Below are positions 11,047 through 21,476 of a DNA stretch of 64,000 nucleotides, piece by piece (positions within the stretch are counted from its first letter, which is position 1; the number at the start of each line of letters is the position of its first letter). The stretch lies in contig NC_087066.1 of the NCBI RefSeq assembly GCF_963678635.1, positions 59,724,312 through 59,788,311 of the forward strand, given 5' to 3'. The notes beneath the pieces were generated by a model. That model saw nothing but the letters and a program-made list of their open reading frames with translations. It was not told where the DNA came from and made no database searches. The position numbers were made by a program, and so were the translations under genes. This DNA comes from Symsagittifera roscoffensis. Lineage: Eukaryota; Xenacoelomorpha; Acoela; Convolutidae.

Positions 11047-14000
11047 ATGATGTCTCTGAAGTTCACTGGGACCTTTGGCGCTAGATGCTGTTCTAGAACT
11101 TCTCAATTTTCTATGAGACATAAAGCGACATCTGCAGCGGCTAAATTCGACCCGGATTCTTATAGGTCAAAGAAACTTGGGAGCCAAACAACTTTCAACA
11201 TAGAACAGATGTATTCTCACTTGGAACAAGATCACCTGGAAATGAAACGCCAAATGGTGAAATATCTGTCAGAAAGTGATCTTTTCACGCCAAAATATAA
11301 CATTCCGCTTTCGGAGGAACGCGAACTAGCCTTACAGAGATTGAAAGCCATTTGTGACAATAAGTTCATTTCGGTTTTTAATTTCAACAATGACCCTTTG
11401 AAAATTTTCGCGGCCCACGAGATTGCAGCGGTTGTGGATAGCTCCATGACCACAAAAATGACAGTCCAGTTCAATTTATTCGGAGGAACTGTGTTGAAAA
11501 TTGGCACCAACAGACATCAGAAACTATTGGAAGGTTTGTGTAACGTTTGCAACATGGCGCTCATTCGGATTCTGAACTATTGGCCAATATCGACCATAAT
11601 CATTCTATTTATCAAAAATTGAGGCGTAGGGTTTCGGATAGAAAGAAATGATGTGATTTGGCTCGAAATATAATCACTTTTTGGTTTGCACGTCCCGTAA
11701 TGCATCGAATTAAAATTGCGATATCAATAAGAATGATTTATCGAACATTGCAGGCATTGACACCCTGGACGACGTCGGCTGCTTCGGTCTCACGGAGCTG
11801 GGTTACGGCAACAATGCAGTAGAGATGGGCACTACGATCGAGTATGAACCAGAGACTGAATGCTTCATCATAAACACCCCGGACACTCTGGCTCAGAAGT
11901 ACTGGATCACGAATGGGGCTCTGCACGCTAAACACTGTGTAGTGTTTGGGAAGTTGATTTTGGGTGGGGTAAATTATGGCATCCATGGAGTGGTTGTCAG
12001 AATTAGAGACTGCAACTTGGACGTCTGTCCAGGTGTGTGCAGAAACGAAATAATTTTTCAGCTGTCAATAATTTTGAATGAGAAAAAAACCCAAATGCTA
12101 ATATTATAAAATTCCTTTTTTTAATGAAATGAAGATTTATCAGAAACTGCTCAATTCATTGATTGCGTTGACTGTTATTTCAAATACGGTCGAAGTTAAT
12201 GTTTTTCTTTTCCTTCCAATTGAGCAATTTTTCTATCCGGAGATGATTAAGGTTGCGGAATTGAAGTTGCCGAAACGCCTGGAAGCCACGCTAGATTCAT
12301 ATTTGCCTTAGTTTCGATAGATTTAATAACCAAGCAAGAATATTAACTACGCAAGAAAAGATTTAGTAGCATGGATTGAAACAGAACAACTTACCGCTTC
12401 ATCGTCGCTCCTAAGGTATTTAATGACAAATTTTCCCGCGAGGAGTTATGAAAGCAAATAGCCTTGTCATTCAAAAGCCTCATTTTATTTGAAAAGAACT
12501 TAAAATTTTTAAAACTGACTGATGTTTAGGGGTGGCGATCCACGAAATGGGCCACAAGATGGGTTTGAATGGAGTGGACAATGCCAAGATCACATTCAGC
12601 TCAGTCAGGACTCCAATTTCTGCCCTGCTGAACAGGTTGTTATACTCCATTTCGCGCCACTACGATGTTTTCTCGTACATGTTGACTCTGAGTTTTTAGT
12701 TTTTGGAAGTTGAAGTCATTTAAATTCCGTGAAAGCCTTCACCATTGTAATCAAATAATCAAATCTCATCTTAATAATTTAATCTGTGTGCAGATAAAGA
12801 AAGATAATCCTTTTCCAATCCTACTTTTTCCTACTTAGTCTCGCTATTTTCAATCCTCACCCTGCGTTTGTGTTTGCAGGTACTCTGACGTGTCTCCCTC
12901 TGGTGAGTTCAGCTCCAGCATCAAGGGCGAAAGAGCGAGATTCCTCACTGTGGCAGACCAGCTACTCTCCGGCAGGATATGCATCGCCAGCATGTGTCAG
13001 GTACAGCTGGGAAAATATTAATTTATTTTCATAATACAACTGAATTGTGTTCAATCCAATTATGCATACCGGCTTGCAGGCAATGATTTAGGACTATTTT
13101 GCTAAGGGATGAACGTTAACTGTAAAAATTTTTAGGTTGATAGGAAATGGAGTTTGTGTAATCGTTCCAATTAGTCGTATTTTACGGTCAGTCAGTTTTT
13201 TCCAATCTAACTTGCAGAAAGTTTTAAACTTCAAACCTGTTTTGTATGCTTAGTGTTTATCCGTAGCATCGCTTTTTTTCGCAGGGCGCAGCAAAGGCGT
13301 CCCTATCAATAGCAGTGCGCTATGCGGCCACTCGTCTAGCAGTGGGACCTACAGGACTCTCAGACACCCCAATTCTGGCCTACCAGTTGCAGCAGAACGC
13401 AATCCTCCCCCTCCTCGCCAGGACGATGGCCATCAATGCTGCCCTGGATAGAGTCAAGGTCAACTGGGCCAATCAGAACCCAGACGGCAGTGAGCACGCT
13501 TCGATTGTGGTGCAGTGTTGTGCCATAAAGCCAATTGCTGGCTGGAATCTGAAGGTCCGTTTAAAAGGGTTTATTTTGATTTCCTATTTAGTGAATGGAC
13601 TACGAGTAGAAGCTTGAAAGATTTTGATATATCAGTTGCGAATGGTTTAGTGAGCTGGCTCGCAAATAGTTTGGAAGGAGCACATTCTAAAATAGCTTTT
13701 TATTGTTTTTCTTCGATGCTATAAATCATGTGAGACTTGTATCTAAAAGCAAACAGTTAGCCAAAGAATCTATGAGTGTTCCTACTTCTTATTTATTGGT
13801 TTATTCTCCTTGTTCATCTGGATATTATCTTGAAGTATCTGGAGTAAAAAAATAATAGCAATGCTCATTTCAGGATGTGGTGACTGTTTGTCGTGAACGT
13901 TGTGGCGGACAGGGATACCTATCGTGCAATAAGTTCGGACATTACCTGGGTCTCGCGCACGCCGCCTGCACTGCGGAAGGGGACAACAGCGTCCTCATGC

Positions 14001-14563
14001 AGAAAGTGGCCAAGGAATACCTCTCCATGTACAACTTCTCTGCCAAACCACAGAAACCCAAAAACTCTGATATAGATTCTGTAGACTCTTTGATGTATGT
14101 TCTAGCCGTAAGAGAGTACACAGCTTTGGCTCAATTGGGATCCGCAATGAAGGGTGCGAAAGGTGACAGAAAAGAAATGTTTGATTCCTGGATGTACAAT
14201 GCCAGTGATATGGTCCAGCATGCAGCAATGTCTTATGCTGAGAACCTTATGGCAGAATCATTCAGATCTTTAGTCGACACAGCCCCTGAAGATTCAAAAC
14301 CAACTTTGGAGAAAGTTTTTAAACTTTACCTTTTGGACACCATATCAAGAAGTTTATCGTTTTGCTTAATGAACAGTCTGTTAAGTATAGAAGAGGCGTC
14401 AAAGTTAAAAAGTGAGAAACAAGTTGTTGTTGCAGAGCTGGCAGACTCAACGTTGGCTCTAACCGAGTCATTTGGAATGCCAACTTCACTACTTAAGACG
14501 CCGATCAGTGGAAATTGGGTGAATTACAATGACCACGACAATCAGGGAGAAATAGACTTCTAA
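11047..14563 (+). CDS. Acyl-CoA oxidase (plant ACX2/ACX3-like), six exons, 650 residues
   Basis: It is predicted to oxidise acyl-CoA to trans-2-enoyl-CoA with FAD, passing electrons to oxygen, as in peroxisomal beta-oxidation. Exons are 11047-11533, 11754-12032, 12530-12635, 12880-13000, 13285-13554 and 13874-14563. All introns are GT-AG and the phases join without a stop. Family signatures are [13 protein letters not shown] (residues 171-183, the acyl-CoA dehydrogenase/oxidase flavin-site motif), [46 protein letters not shown] (427-438), and [10 protein letters not shown], in which E456 aligns with the catalytic glutamate. The conserved middle reads like plant ACX2/ACX3 rather than ACOX1. 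The first ATG (11047) is followed at once by a second. An upstream TTG extension is unlikely. The N terminus is basic and Ser/Thr-rich. The C terminus is EIDF, with no SKL-type PTS1, and I see no PTS2. The enzyme class is secure. The peroxisomal or mitochondrial location is open. Confidence 0.93.
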
Positions 14564-15571
14564 TTTCTAAGATTCCACGCTCGTCAGAGGAGTGCTGATA
14601 ACATTAAGTGTAAATAACTTTTATTTGGAAGTTGGAATTAAGTGGAATTATATTTTTATATAGCACGTTTTTCTATCTTTGAGAAGTAATAACGGGCAGG
14701 TCACAATGAAAAGCGCTAAGATCCAAGAAGTTGAAACTCGTAGTATGAATGCACACGTATTTTATAGTTGGTAATTTATGTTCTTCAAAGTGTGCCGCTC
14801 TGGCTACTAAAGTAAAGAAGCACACGCCTGATAAAATGAAGGTACGCTTCAAGGTAAGAACTTAATGCAAATGTGTAATGTTGAGAATATTTGTGGCTCA
14901 ATTCAATCGGAACTGATGAAAAAGTTTCTCGAATAATGCCTGACATCTCCAGTTTGAAAAATCAGGAATATTTCATCTATTAAGGTGACCACCTCTATGT
15001 CCTCTGAAAGTGGTTAGTTACAGAAGCGGAATACTACGAAGAAACTTTTTTCCAACCCAAGTCGCAAATAAAAGTTCTGTTTTGGTATAGTTCATATCAT
15101 AGGCAATTTAATAGCATCTGTTGCTGCTTTTTTAATACCTAGTGTTAATTCCTGTTTGATAAAAACAGAAATTATGAAAATGTATGGGATTTTGTATGTA
15201 TGAAAATTTATATTTCCCCTTCAACTGCTATTTTCTCCGCCGAGACGCTTTTCGGGATCGGAAAACTTTGGCTTAACATTTTCTCTTTCTCTTTCATTTT
15301 TGGTTTGCCTTTATACAGCCGAGCTTACAATTTTAAAGCTTCTTTTTTCAAATGTTTTTATTCGTGTTTAAGTTAACATCGAGCCCCAGAACTAATCGAA
15401 TTTGTTAAATATCTGAACGTAGCTGAGATATTTTTATACGTAAGAACTTTTTATTTTATTCACCTTCAAATGTGGTTTTTCGGGATTTGACTTTTCATTT
15501 TGTTGAGCTGAGTTCTTCTTCATTTGCTTATTATCTTATCCAAAAAGTCAATTATTTTTGTTTTTCCTACT
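14564..15571. other. 3' flank of the oxidase gene and intergenic sequence
   Basis: It probably includes the 3' untranslated region. I see no perfect AATAAA close to the stop, only T-rich and TAAATAA-like stretches near 14610. No further coding signal was found. Confidence 0.5.
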
Positions 15572-16017
15572 CAGGGGCGGATTTAAGGGGGGGCGGGGGT
15601 GAGGTTGGACGCTCCTTCCCCCTCAGGGATTCGACCCCCTGCCGACCCAAAGGGTCCCCACTATGGTACTTTTTAAGAAATCCATTTTTCATTTTTGGCC
15701 GACTAACCCTAAAATTTTTCTAAAGGCGTTTTTGGCGCCTACATATACTAACTTTGAGGGGGAGCGCGCGCCCAAAAAACGCTATTTTTTGTCAACATTT
15801 TCCAAAAAAAATGCCCAAAAACAGCTTTTTTGACCTTTTTTAAAAAATTTGCCTGCGGCGCAGAAAAATTGGCCAAAACAGCGTCTTTTTAGTGCTTAAG
15901 GAGAGCTCGGAAGAAAATCAATTTGGTCGATAAAAAAACAGGTCGTCAAAATTTTCAAATTATTTTTTGAAAATCCGCCCCCCCCCCCCCCTCGAAAAAA
16001 TCCTAGAGCCGCCCCTG
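15572..16017. mobile_element. hAT-like MITE with CAGGGGCGG termini, complete copy
   Basis: It starts CAGGGGCGGATTTAAGGGGG and ends CTAGAGCCGCCCCTG, with the inner GGATTT and AAATCC also in inverted order. Flanks are TTCCTACT (15564-15571) and TTCCTATA (16018-16025), an 8-bp duplication with two changes at its end. The interior contains a long C run (15980-15991) and no long frame. Related copies are at 20573-20960 and 53521-53917. A tRNA-promoter-like GGGATTCGACCCCC inside is conserved between copies but lacks other tRNA features. Confidence 0.75.
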
Positions 16018-16229
16018 TTCCTATAATGCATGTTTGATCTGCTTCTGATTTCAAACATTGAGAATGTTTTGAACATGAAAGCTTCGATTTTTTATCTTTC
16101 ATTTTTAATGACTTCATGAGCCACCCATATGCGGTGTGAACGCGTGTTGAGCGTGTAAACTTTAAATAAAAAACTAGCGTAATCTCCAGTTTTTTCCGTT
16201 TGATCAGTTTAATTTAAGCAAGCACCAAC

Positions 16230-16880
16230 TTACGTACCTTTAAAAATTCACTTCAGATTGTTTTTTCTGGTTTTTGTTCCGACCATTTGAAAAATGTGGA
16301 GGAACTTTGTATTCGGGTGTTTTTTTTTGGTTTTCCACGTAAAATTAGGTGCTACAAAGAATCATCGGAATATTTCGAGTTATATACCAAACTGAAATCC
16401 TTCAGTCGAAATTTTTAAATGTAATTCGAATCACAAAAAGTATTCTTAGTATCGAGAAAAACTGGTTAAAAATGTTTTATTTTTTTTTATGCAAATAAAG
16501 CGAGCGAGCAGGCTTACAACAACTTATTTATGCTTAATTTAAGCGCTGAAAATTTAGATTTCACCTAGTAAAATTAGTTTTTAGAGTTTTGTAAGCGCCA
16601 TTTAGGGAATCAATGGAATCATTCTGTTTTTCTAGTCGTTTTTCTACAAAAATTGTTGTCCAGTTTGCCTATATTACTATGCTGGTCGAATATGTCTAAA
16701 TTATAGTTTCACCTTCTCAGTTTTTTTGTCACACGACGCAGAAAAAAACTACAATAATTTGAAAAAAAATTAGTGCTATAAAGACTGTGGTCGGAACATT
16801 CTGTGCTACTTTCACAGTAACCGACTATCCTTGTTATATTCTATTAATATTTGATAGAATGAAGGCAAGTAAAGCTCTCT
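16230..16880 (+). repeat. Dispersed ~0.65-kb repeat family, copy 1
   Basis: It shares an ordered series of landmarks with 50640-51060 and 60820-61450: TTTTCCACGTAAAATTAGGT, then CAAAGAATCATCGGAAT, a GAGTTATATAC block, a GCCATTTAGGGAATCAA block, and ATTCTGTGC followed by CAGTAACCGACTA. The copies are heavily diverged and lack recognisable ends or coding capacity. Confidence 0.6.
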
Positions 16881-16889
16881 GAAAACTAG

Positions 16890-17132
16890 CATTTTAGAGC
16901 TTTTTTCTAATTTTTTTAAAAATTACTTACCAATTTTTGATTAAATTATTTTGGAAAAACTTTATTCGACTGAAAAACCTTTTAACTATAAATCAATTAA
17001 GATCAAAGCCCAACTTTGATCTTAATTGATTTATAGTTAAAAGGTTTTTCAGTCGAATAAAGTTTTTCCAAAATAATTTAATCAAAAAGTGGTAAGTAAT
17101 TTTTAAAAAAATTAGAAAAAAGCTCTAAAATG
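16890..17132. repeat. Long near-perfect foldback: 119-bp arms, 5-bp loop
   Basis: The left arm 16890-17008 and right arm 17014-17132 are reverse complements with only a single obvious mismatch (ACCAATTTT against ACCACTTTT when folded). The loop is CCCAA. The arms end CATTTTAGAGC and GCTCTAAAATG. Flanks show no clear target duplication. A transcript through it would form a hairpin of about 119 bp. It may be a foldback transposon, a recent inverted duplication, or the source of a long hairpin RNA. Nothing here shows transcription. Confidence 0.9.
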
Positions 17133-17810
17133 ATAACTCGAGCAAGCTTGCGTTCAAAGTGACATACGGTCAATCCATTTTTTTCCAATGCATTTTTTTT
17201 ATAATTGAAGTTAAAAATAAACAGGGATTTTTTGTGAGCCGTTGTAGATATTGCCGCCTTGAGTTCAAATCTATAAAATTGTTTTAGCTGCAAGATTGTT
17301 TCGTAAATTCTCGTAGGTTTGATTGATTACAATTGCGAAGCGTGTGTATTAGTACGAACCTTCTTTTTTTCCAACCTAAGTCGCAAACATTGGTGCCACT
17401 TTTGAGCTTTTTCATAGCATGTGCATTGACATTCGAATATTAATTAGTTAACACAGTTCATGCATGTTTAATTCATCAAATGAACCGAAAAAAGTGATTT
17501 GTTTCAAGCAACAACAGTAATGAAAACTCGATTTCAGAGAAATTTTCTAAATCAATCTATCTCGCAGTTTTATGAAATGCATAATTTACACATAATGTGG
17601 TTTTATGCTTTGCGATTTGTTACATGCATAGTTAGTGTGGATGCCTTCAGTTTATTATATTCCAAATTGTTTTTTTTTTTAAAATTGAGGCAAACAATTA
17701 GTCAGGCATTTTGAGAATTTGCATTTGGTGCCACATCTGCTGAATGGCATTGGCATTTTTAAGCATATGTAGCTGCTTTATTCGTGACTTGTGTTTGTCG
17801 GTTGTTAAGC
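17133..17810. other. Intergenic AT-rich sequence
   Basis: Short frames on both strands (for example 17499-17714) have the Phe/Leu/Ile-rich composition typical of chance frames in AT-rich DNA. No gene, RNA or repeat end was recognised. Confidence 0.5.
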
Positions 17811-17893
17811 TTGCGTGGCTGAGTGAATAGTGCGTGAGACTCAAAATCTCTTGTTTGCAGTAGGTCGCAGATTCGAATCCTACATGTAGCCAA
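17811..17893 (+). pseudogene. tRNA-Leu(CAA)-like sequence, decayed or SINE-derived
   Basis: TGGCTGAGTGAATAGTGCG resembles the D-arm/A-box of eukaryotic tRNA-Leu. GAGACTCAAAATCTC makes a 4-bp anticodon stem with a 7-base loop and anticodon CAA. ATTCGAATCC is a B-box. The T stem is disrupted: GTAGG and CCTAC could pair only across an extra TCGCAGA, and the 7-bp acceptor stem pairs at only about three positions. A CCA-like AGCCA follows. This is most likely a pseudogene or the head of a SINE rather than a working tRNA. Confidence 0.4.
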
Positions 17894-18009
17894 GTTTTTG
17901 CTAATTCAAGGCTTATTTCTATTTTTTCTAATTTCACTTGATAGAGCTGTTTTTTGGTCGTGTTCTCGCAAGTATTTGCGAAGTGCAGCTTGGCCTCTGT
18001 GTAGTTTTT

Positions 18010-19794
18010 TGTCGATTATTAGGATTGAAGTATTAGCAGTTTTATGCACAAATTTATGATGCTAATCACGTAAGGGAAACCAATTTGAGAGAGGAGAAGT
18101 TCTACAAATGTTAACGCGTTCGAAAAACTATTTCAAACTGAGGCGAGCTTAACTGTCCAAAAAAGCATTTACAGTCAAGTGTTTTTTTTCAGTTTTTCTA
18201 AGAAACTTTTTTTCACGTTACAGCCTGTATGTTTTTGCTTTTTTGCCGCTTTCCAGAACTAGTTGTCGGCTTTATTTGACATAAGTTTGGGAAATGCAGT
18301 GTATAATTTTTTCTGAAGCCTAAAAAACTGAAAACAATAAAAATGTATTTTCTTTGTTAATTTCCAGCTGCCTGTTAACGATATGTGCAATTAATTCTGG
18401 TTTTTGGATCTAAAAAAAGAGAGTTTTTTTCATCAAAAAATAATTTGATCAATTTTTTTTCCAAGTTTCATTTTAATTGAGGATTTGAATTTAAAGAGAG
18501 ATCAACGAATCGACATTTTTGTTGGATTTCCCAAGTTCTTTATGTTCGTGGTTGAATTTTTAATTTTGAAAAATGAACGTTTTTTTTTGTACCGTAGGGA
18601 GCATTTCAAATGACTTCACAGGGTTCATATACGACTGCTGGCTCTAGTAAAACTTGAATTTTCTTTAAAACGATTTAAACCCTTTTTGAGAAATTTATTC
18701 AATCTATCCTGACAGCTTTTAGTTTTAGTTTTTTTCTGCTTTAATTAATTAAGCAAAAGAAGTATCATTGAAAAGATGAAATGGGGCCTTGTGATATATT
18801 ATATTAAAGACTTTTCACTTATGAATGGCTCGTTTTTACAAAATTTCCAAAAAAAAATTCAGTGTCATGAAAATTCGGTGCGAACATTTTGCTTTTGTCA
18901 TATTTAGATTTTAAAAAAAAGAACGAAAAATTCTTAATTGAGTTGTGAAAATCAAGTTCCTAGCTAGTTCTTAAAATTTTATTCAGCGCTTGCCTAGCAC
19001 CAAAATTTAATGGTTTTAATATTTTGTTTCCGATTGAGTTTTTGCGTGCAATTAGCAACTTTATCAAATCGGATCATATTCTTTTTTGTGTAAACCTCTT
19101 TTTGACAGAATCACTGAATCTCTTAATGGCTTGCTTCGTAACAAATTCAATTTCAACGTTTTATACTGCATGGTTGGCCTACAGGCTCAGGGTTCAAATC
19201 CCGCCTGGAGTTGTTGTTCTTTTAAACTGAACACTTTCGACTTGGAAGTAATTCCATACCGGCCTCTCGAGTCTTATTTTTTGTCAGTTTTCTTACCACA
19301 GCACAGTCTTTTCGGGTGATGTAAAAAAAGTTACTAAAATTTAAAATCCGCTTGATATATTCCTCTACTGATGCAGGAAGATGAGTTAATAGAAGTTTTG
19401 TTGATTTTTTCATAAATTCGAGTTATACAATTATAGAACATTTTTGATTTTTTAATTTGTGTTTTTTGTCCTCTTAGTTACAAGAATGGTTCCTGATCAA
19501 GGCTAAAGCAAATAATTTTTATAGCATTAAAACTGAGTTCTGGGTTCTTTTTTAAGTATCTAAAATTTTCTTATATTGAGAAAGAGAAACACTTTATTGT
19601 TGCATCAATTTTCGCATTAAGAAAACTGACTGTGGATGGAACAAGTGTACAAATTTATTATATACGTTAATAAAAGAAAAAAAACCATTTCATCAGTCAC
19701 TGAATATACTCTCCCTATGAAGTATTGGGGAAGTTGGGTGTCGGAAAAAAAACCAATTTTTATCTTCTCTTATGCATTAGAGTCTATCCTATAT
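18010..19794. other. Intergenic AT-rich sequence with a second tRNA-like fragment
   Basis: No gene was recognised. At 19175-19205, CAGGGTTCAAATCCCGCC has the shape of a tRNA T arm (B-box) preceded by GGTTGGCCTACAGGCT, but the rest of a tRNA is missing. The two ~70-codon frames crossing it are chance. Confidence 0.45.
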
Positions 19795-20160
19795 TGTTCC
19801 GACTTTCCATACGAAAGTAACGGAATATTTGTGCTCGAGGTGGTTTTTTTTCAGACAAATTTCGAATTTTTCACTAGCCATTTTTGACGGAATTTTTTAT
19901 ATCATTCGAAAGGTATTGCTGTCTTGAGCTTAAATTTGAAAAAATATTCCACCTGTGATCATTTTTTGTAAAATTATGGGGGTTTAAAGATTGCCATTTT
20001 GGCCAATTTGGGACAATTAACGAGCGATATATTTCAATCTATCAACGCGTAAGCGGAGATTTAATCCGTCCTAGAATTTATTCTAAGTTGGTGGTTGAAA
20101 GAAGCTTATTTGTCATAATTGACTTGTTACAAGGAGCGAAATCTATCTTTTTGTAGGTTT
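19795..20160 (+). mobile_element. Helentron-like element, 5' portion only
   Basis: It starts TGTTCCGACTTTCCATACGA, like other family members, and follows the family through the conserved core (GGGACAATTAACGAGCGATA). It then diverges after about 20150 with no recognisable 3' hairpin, so it is truncated or recombined with other repeat sequence containing TTTGTCATGGCCTAA. Confidence 0.8.
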
Positions 20161-20572
20161 GTCATGGCCTAAATAGGTTTGTCATGGCCTAATTAATCAG
20201 TATGCCAAATTTGATAACAACCTGACAATGTGAACAGAAAATTTTTTCTAAAAAAATTCAGGTGGGGAAAAGGAAAAAGAGCCGTAAATTTTGAATTCAG
20301 GCAACCTGACAAAAATAGGTGTTTTGATTATTTTTTCAAAAATTTTTTTCTTTTCCTATTTTTTTTATCTATTGTCCAATTTTTTGACCTTTTTATCTAA
20401 GATGTAAGTTTTATTGTTCTAATTAAAAACAATAATTTTATGGGCCTAGTGCTCAGCTGACTTCCTTATGCAGTTTTCATCTTTATATTTTTTCAGGGCG
20501 CAAAATCATCAAAGTTTAAAATTTTCGAGGAGCCTGGCTGTTTGTGTGTCGAAGTACTTCCACGTTCTTGAT

Positions 20573-20960
20573 CCGGGCGAATTTAAGGGGGGGGGTTAGA
20601 CGCTCCTTTTCCCTCAGGGATTCGACCCCCTCACGAACCAAAGGGTCCCCTTCGGTATTACTTTATGACATCCATTTTAGGCCGACCAACTTAGGCCGAG
20701 CAATACATTTTATGACGCCAATATATACTTATTATGAAGGTGAGCGCGCGCGCCGAAAAAACCGCAATTTTTTTAGTCAACATTTTTCGAAAAGTGCCCA
20801 AAAACAGCCTTTTTGACCGTTTTTTTTTTTAAAATTTGCCAGGGGCACAAGTTTTTTTTGGTCAAAATAGAGCATTTATAGTGTTCAGGGAGTGCTCGGA
20901 AAATCAATTTGGTCGTTCAAAAAAAAGCGCCAAAATTTTCAAAAATCCATTTCCAAAAAT
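20573..20960. mobile_element. hAT-like MITE, diverged copy of the 15572 family
   Basis: It matches through GGGCGAATTTAAGGGGGGG, GACGCTCCTTTTCCCTCAGG, GGGATTCGACCCCCT and GAGCGCGCGCGCC to about 20960. The right terminus (GCCCCTG) is lost. Confidence 0.7.
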
Positions 20961-20965
20961 CCGTA

Positions 20966-21476
20966 ACTTTTCAAAATTAGATATCACTAAAATAATTGAA
21001 CAGTACCAACTGATCTGTCTTATTAAAGCCGCTTAAAAATGATTATGGTTGCAAAAAAACCATCCATATATTTTTTCAAATTTCGAGAAACTATTCCTTT
21101 CTTTTCCGCGGAATCTGGTATAGCACAAATTACAATTAAGTATTTTGCAAGAAATAGGAATTTCTGTCAATTTTTTATGCATATATGAGCTTCATGCATA
21201 ATAAAAACAGCTAAAAAATTTACCGCTTTCCAAAGTTTTAGTATGATAATTGATCGGAAATTTCTGGGCTACTTGCTACATTCTGCAGTTTTTTTTCTGT
21301 AAATTCTCCGTATTTTTTCACATCAGAGGAGGAATTTCATCTTTCTTTAGTTAGGTTTCCAGAAGGTTTATAGTTTAACATTAAATTGTTAGAAAATCGG
21401 AAACAAAAATTGAGAGAACAAAATGATAAATTTCAATGAATAGAGCACCATTTGCAAATCGGGCTTTAAGTTTCAA
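20966..21476. other. 3' flank of the minus-strand zinc-finger gene
   Basis: It probably holds the 3' untranslated region of the gene ending at 21477. It is AT-rich and I assign no coding sequence. Confidence 0.5.

Noticed and set aside
15620-15660. B-box-like GGGATTCGACCCCC as a possible tRNA
   Set aside because: It lies inside a MITE, recurs in its copies, and there is no A box, anticodon arm or acceptor stem.
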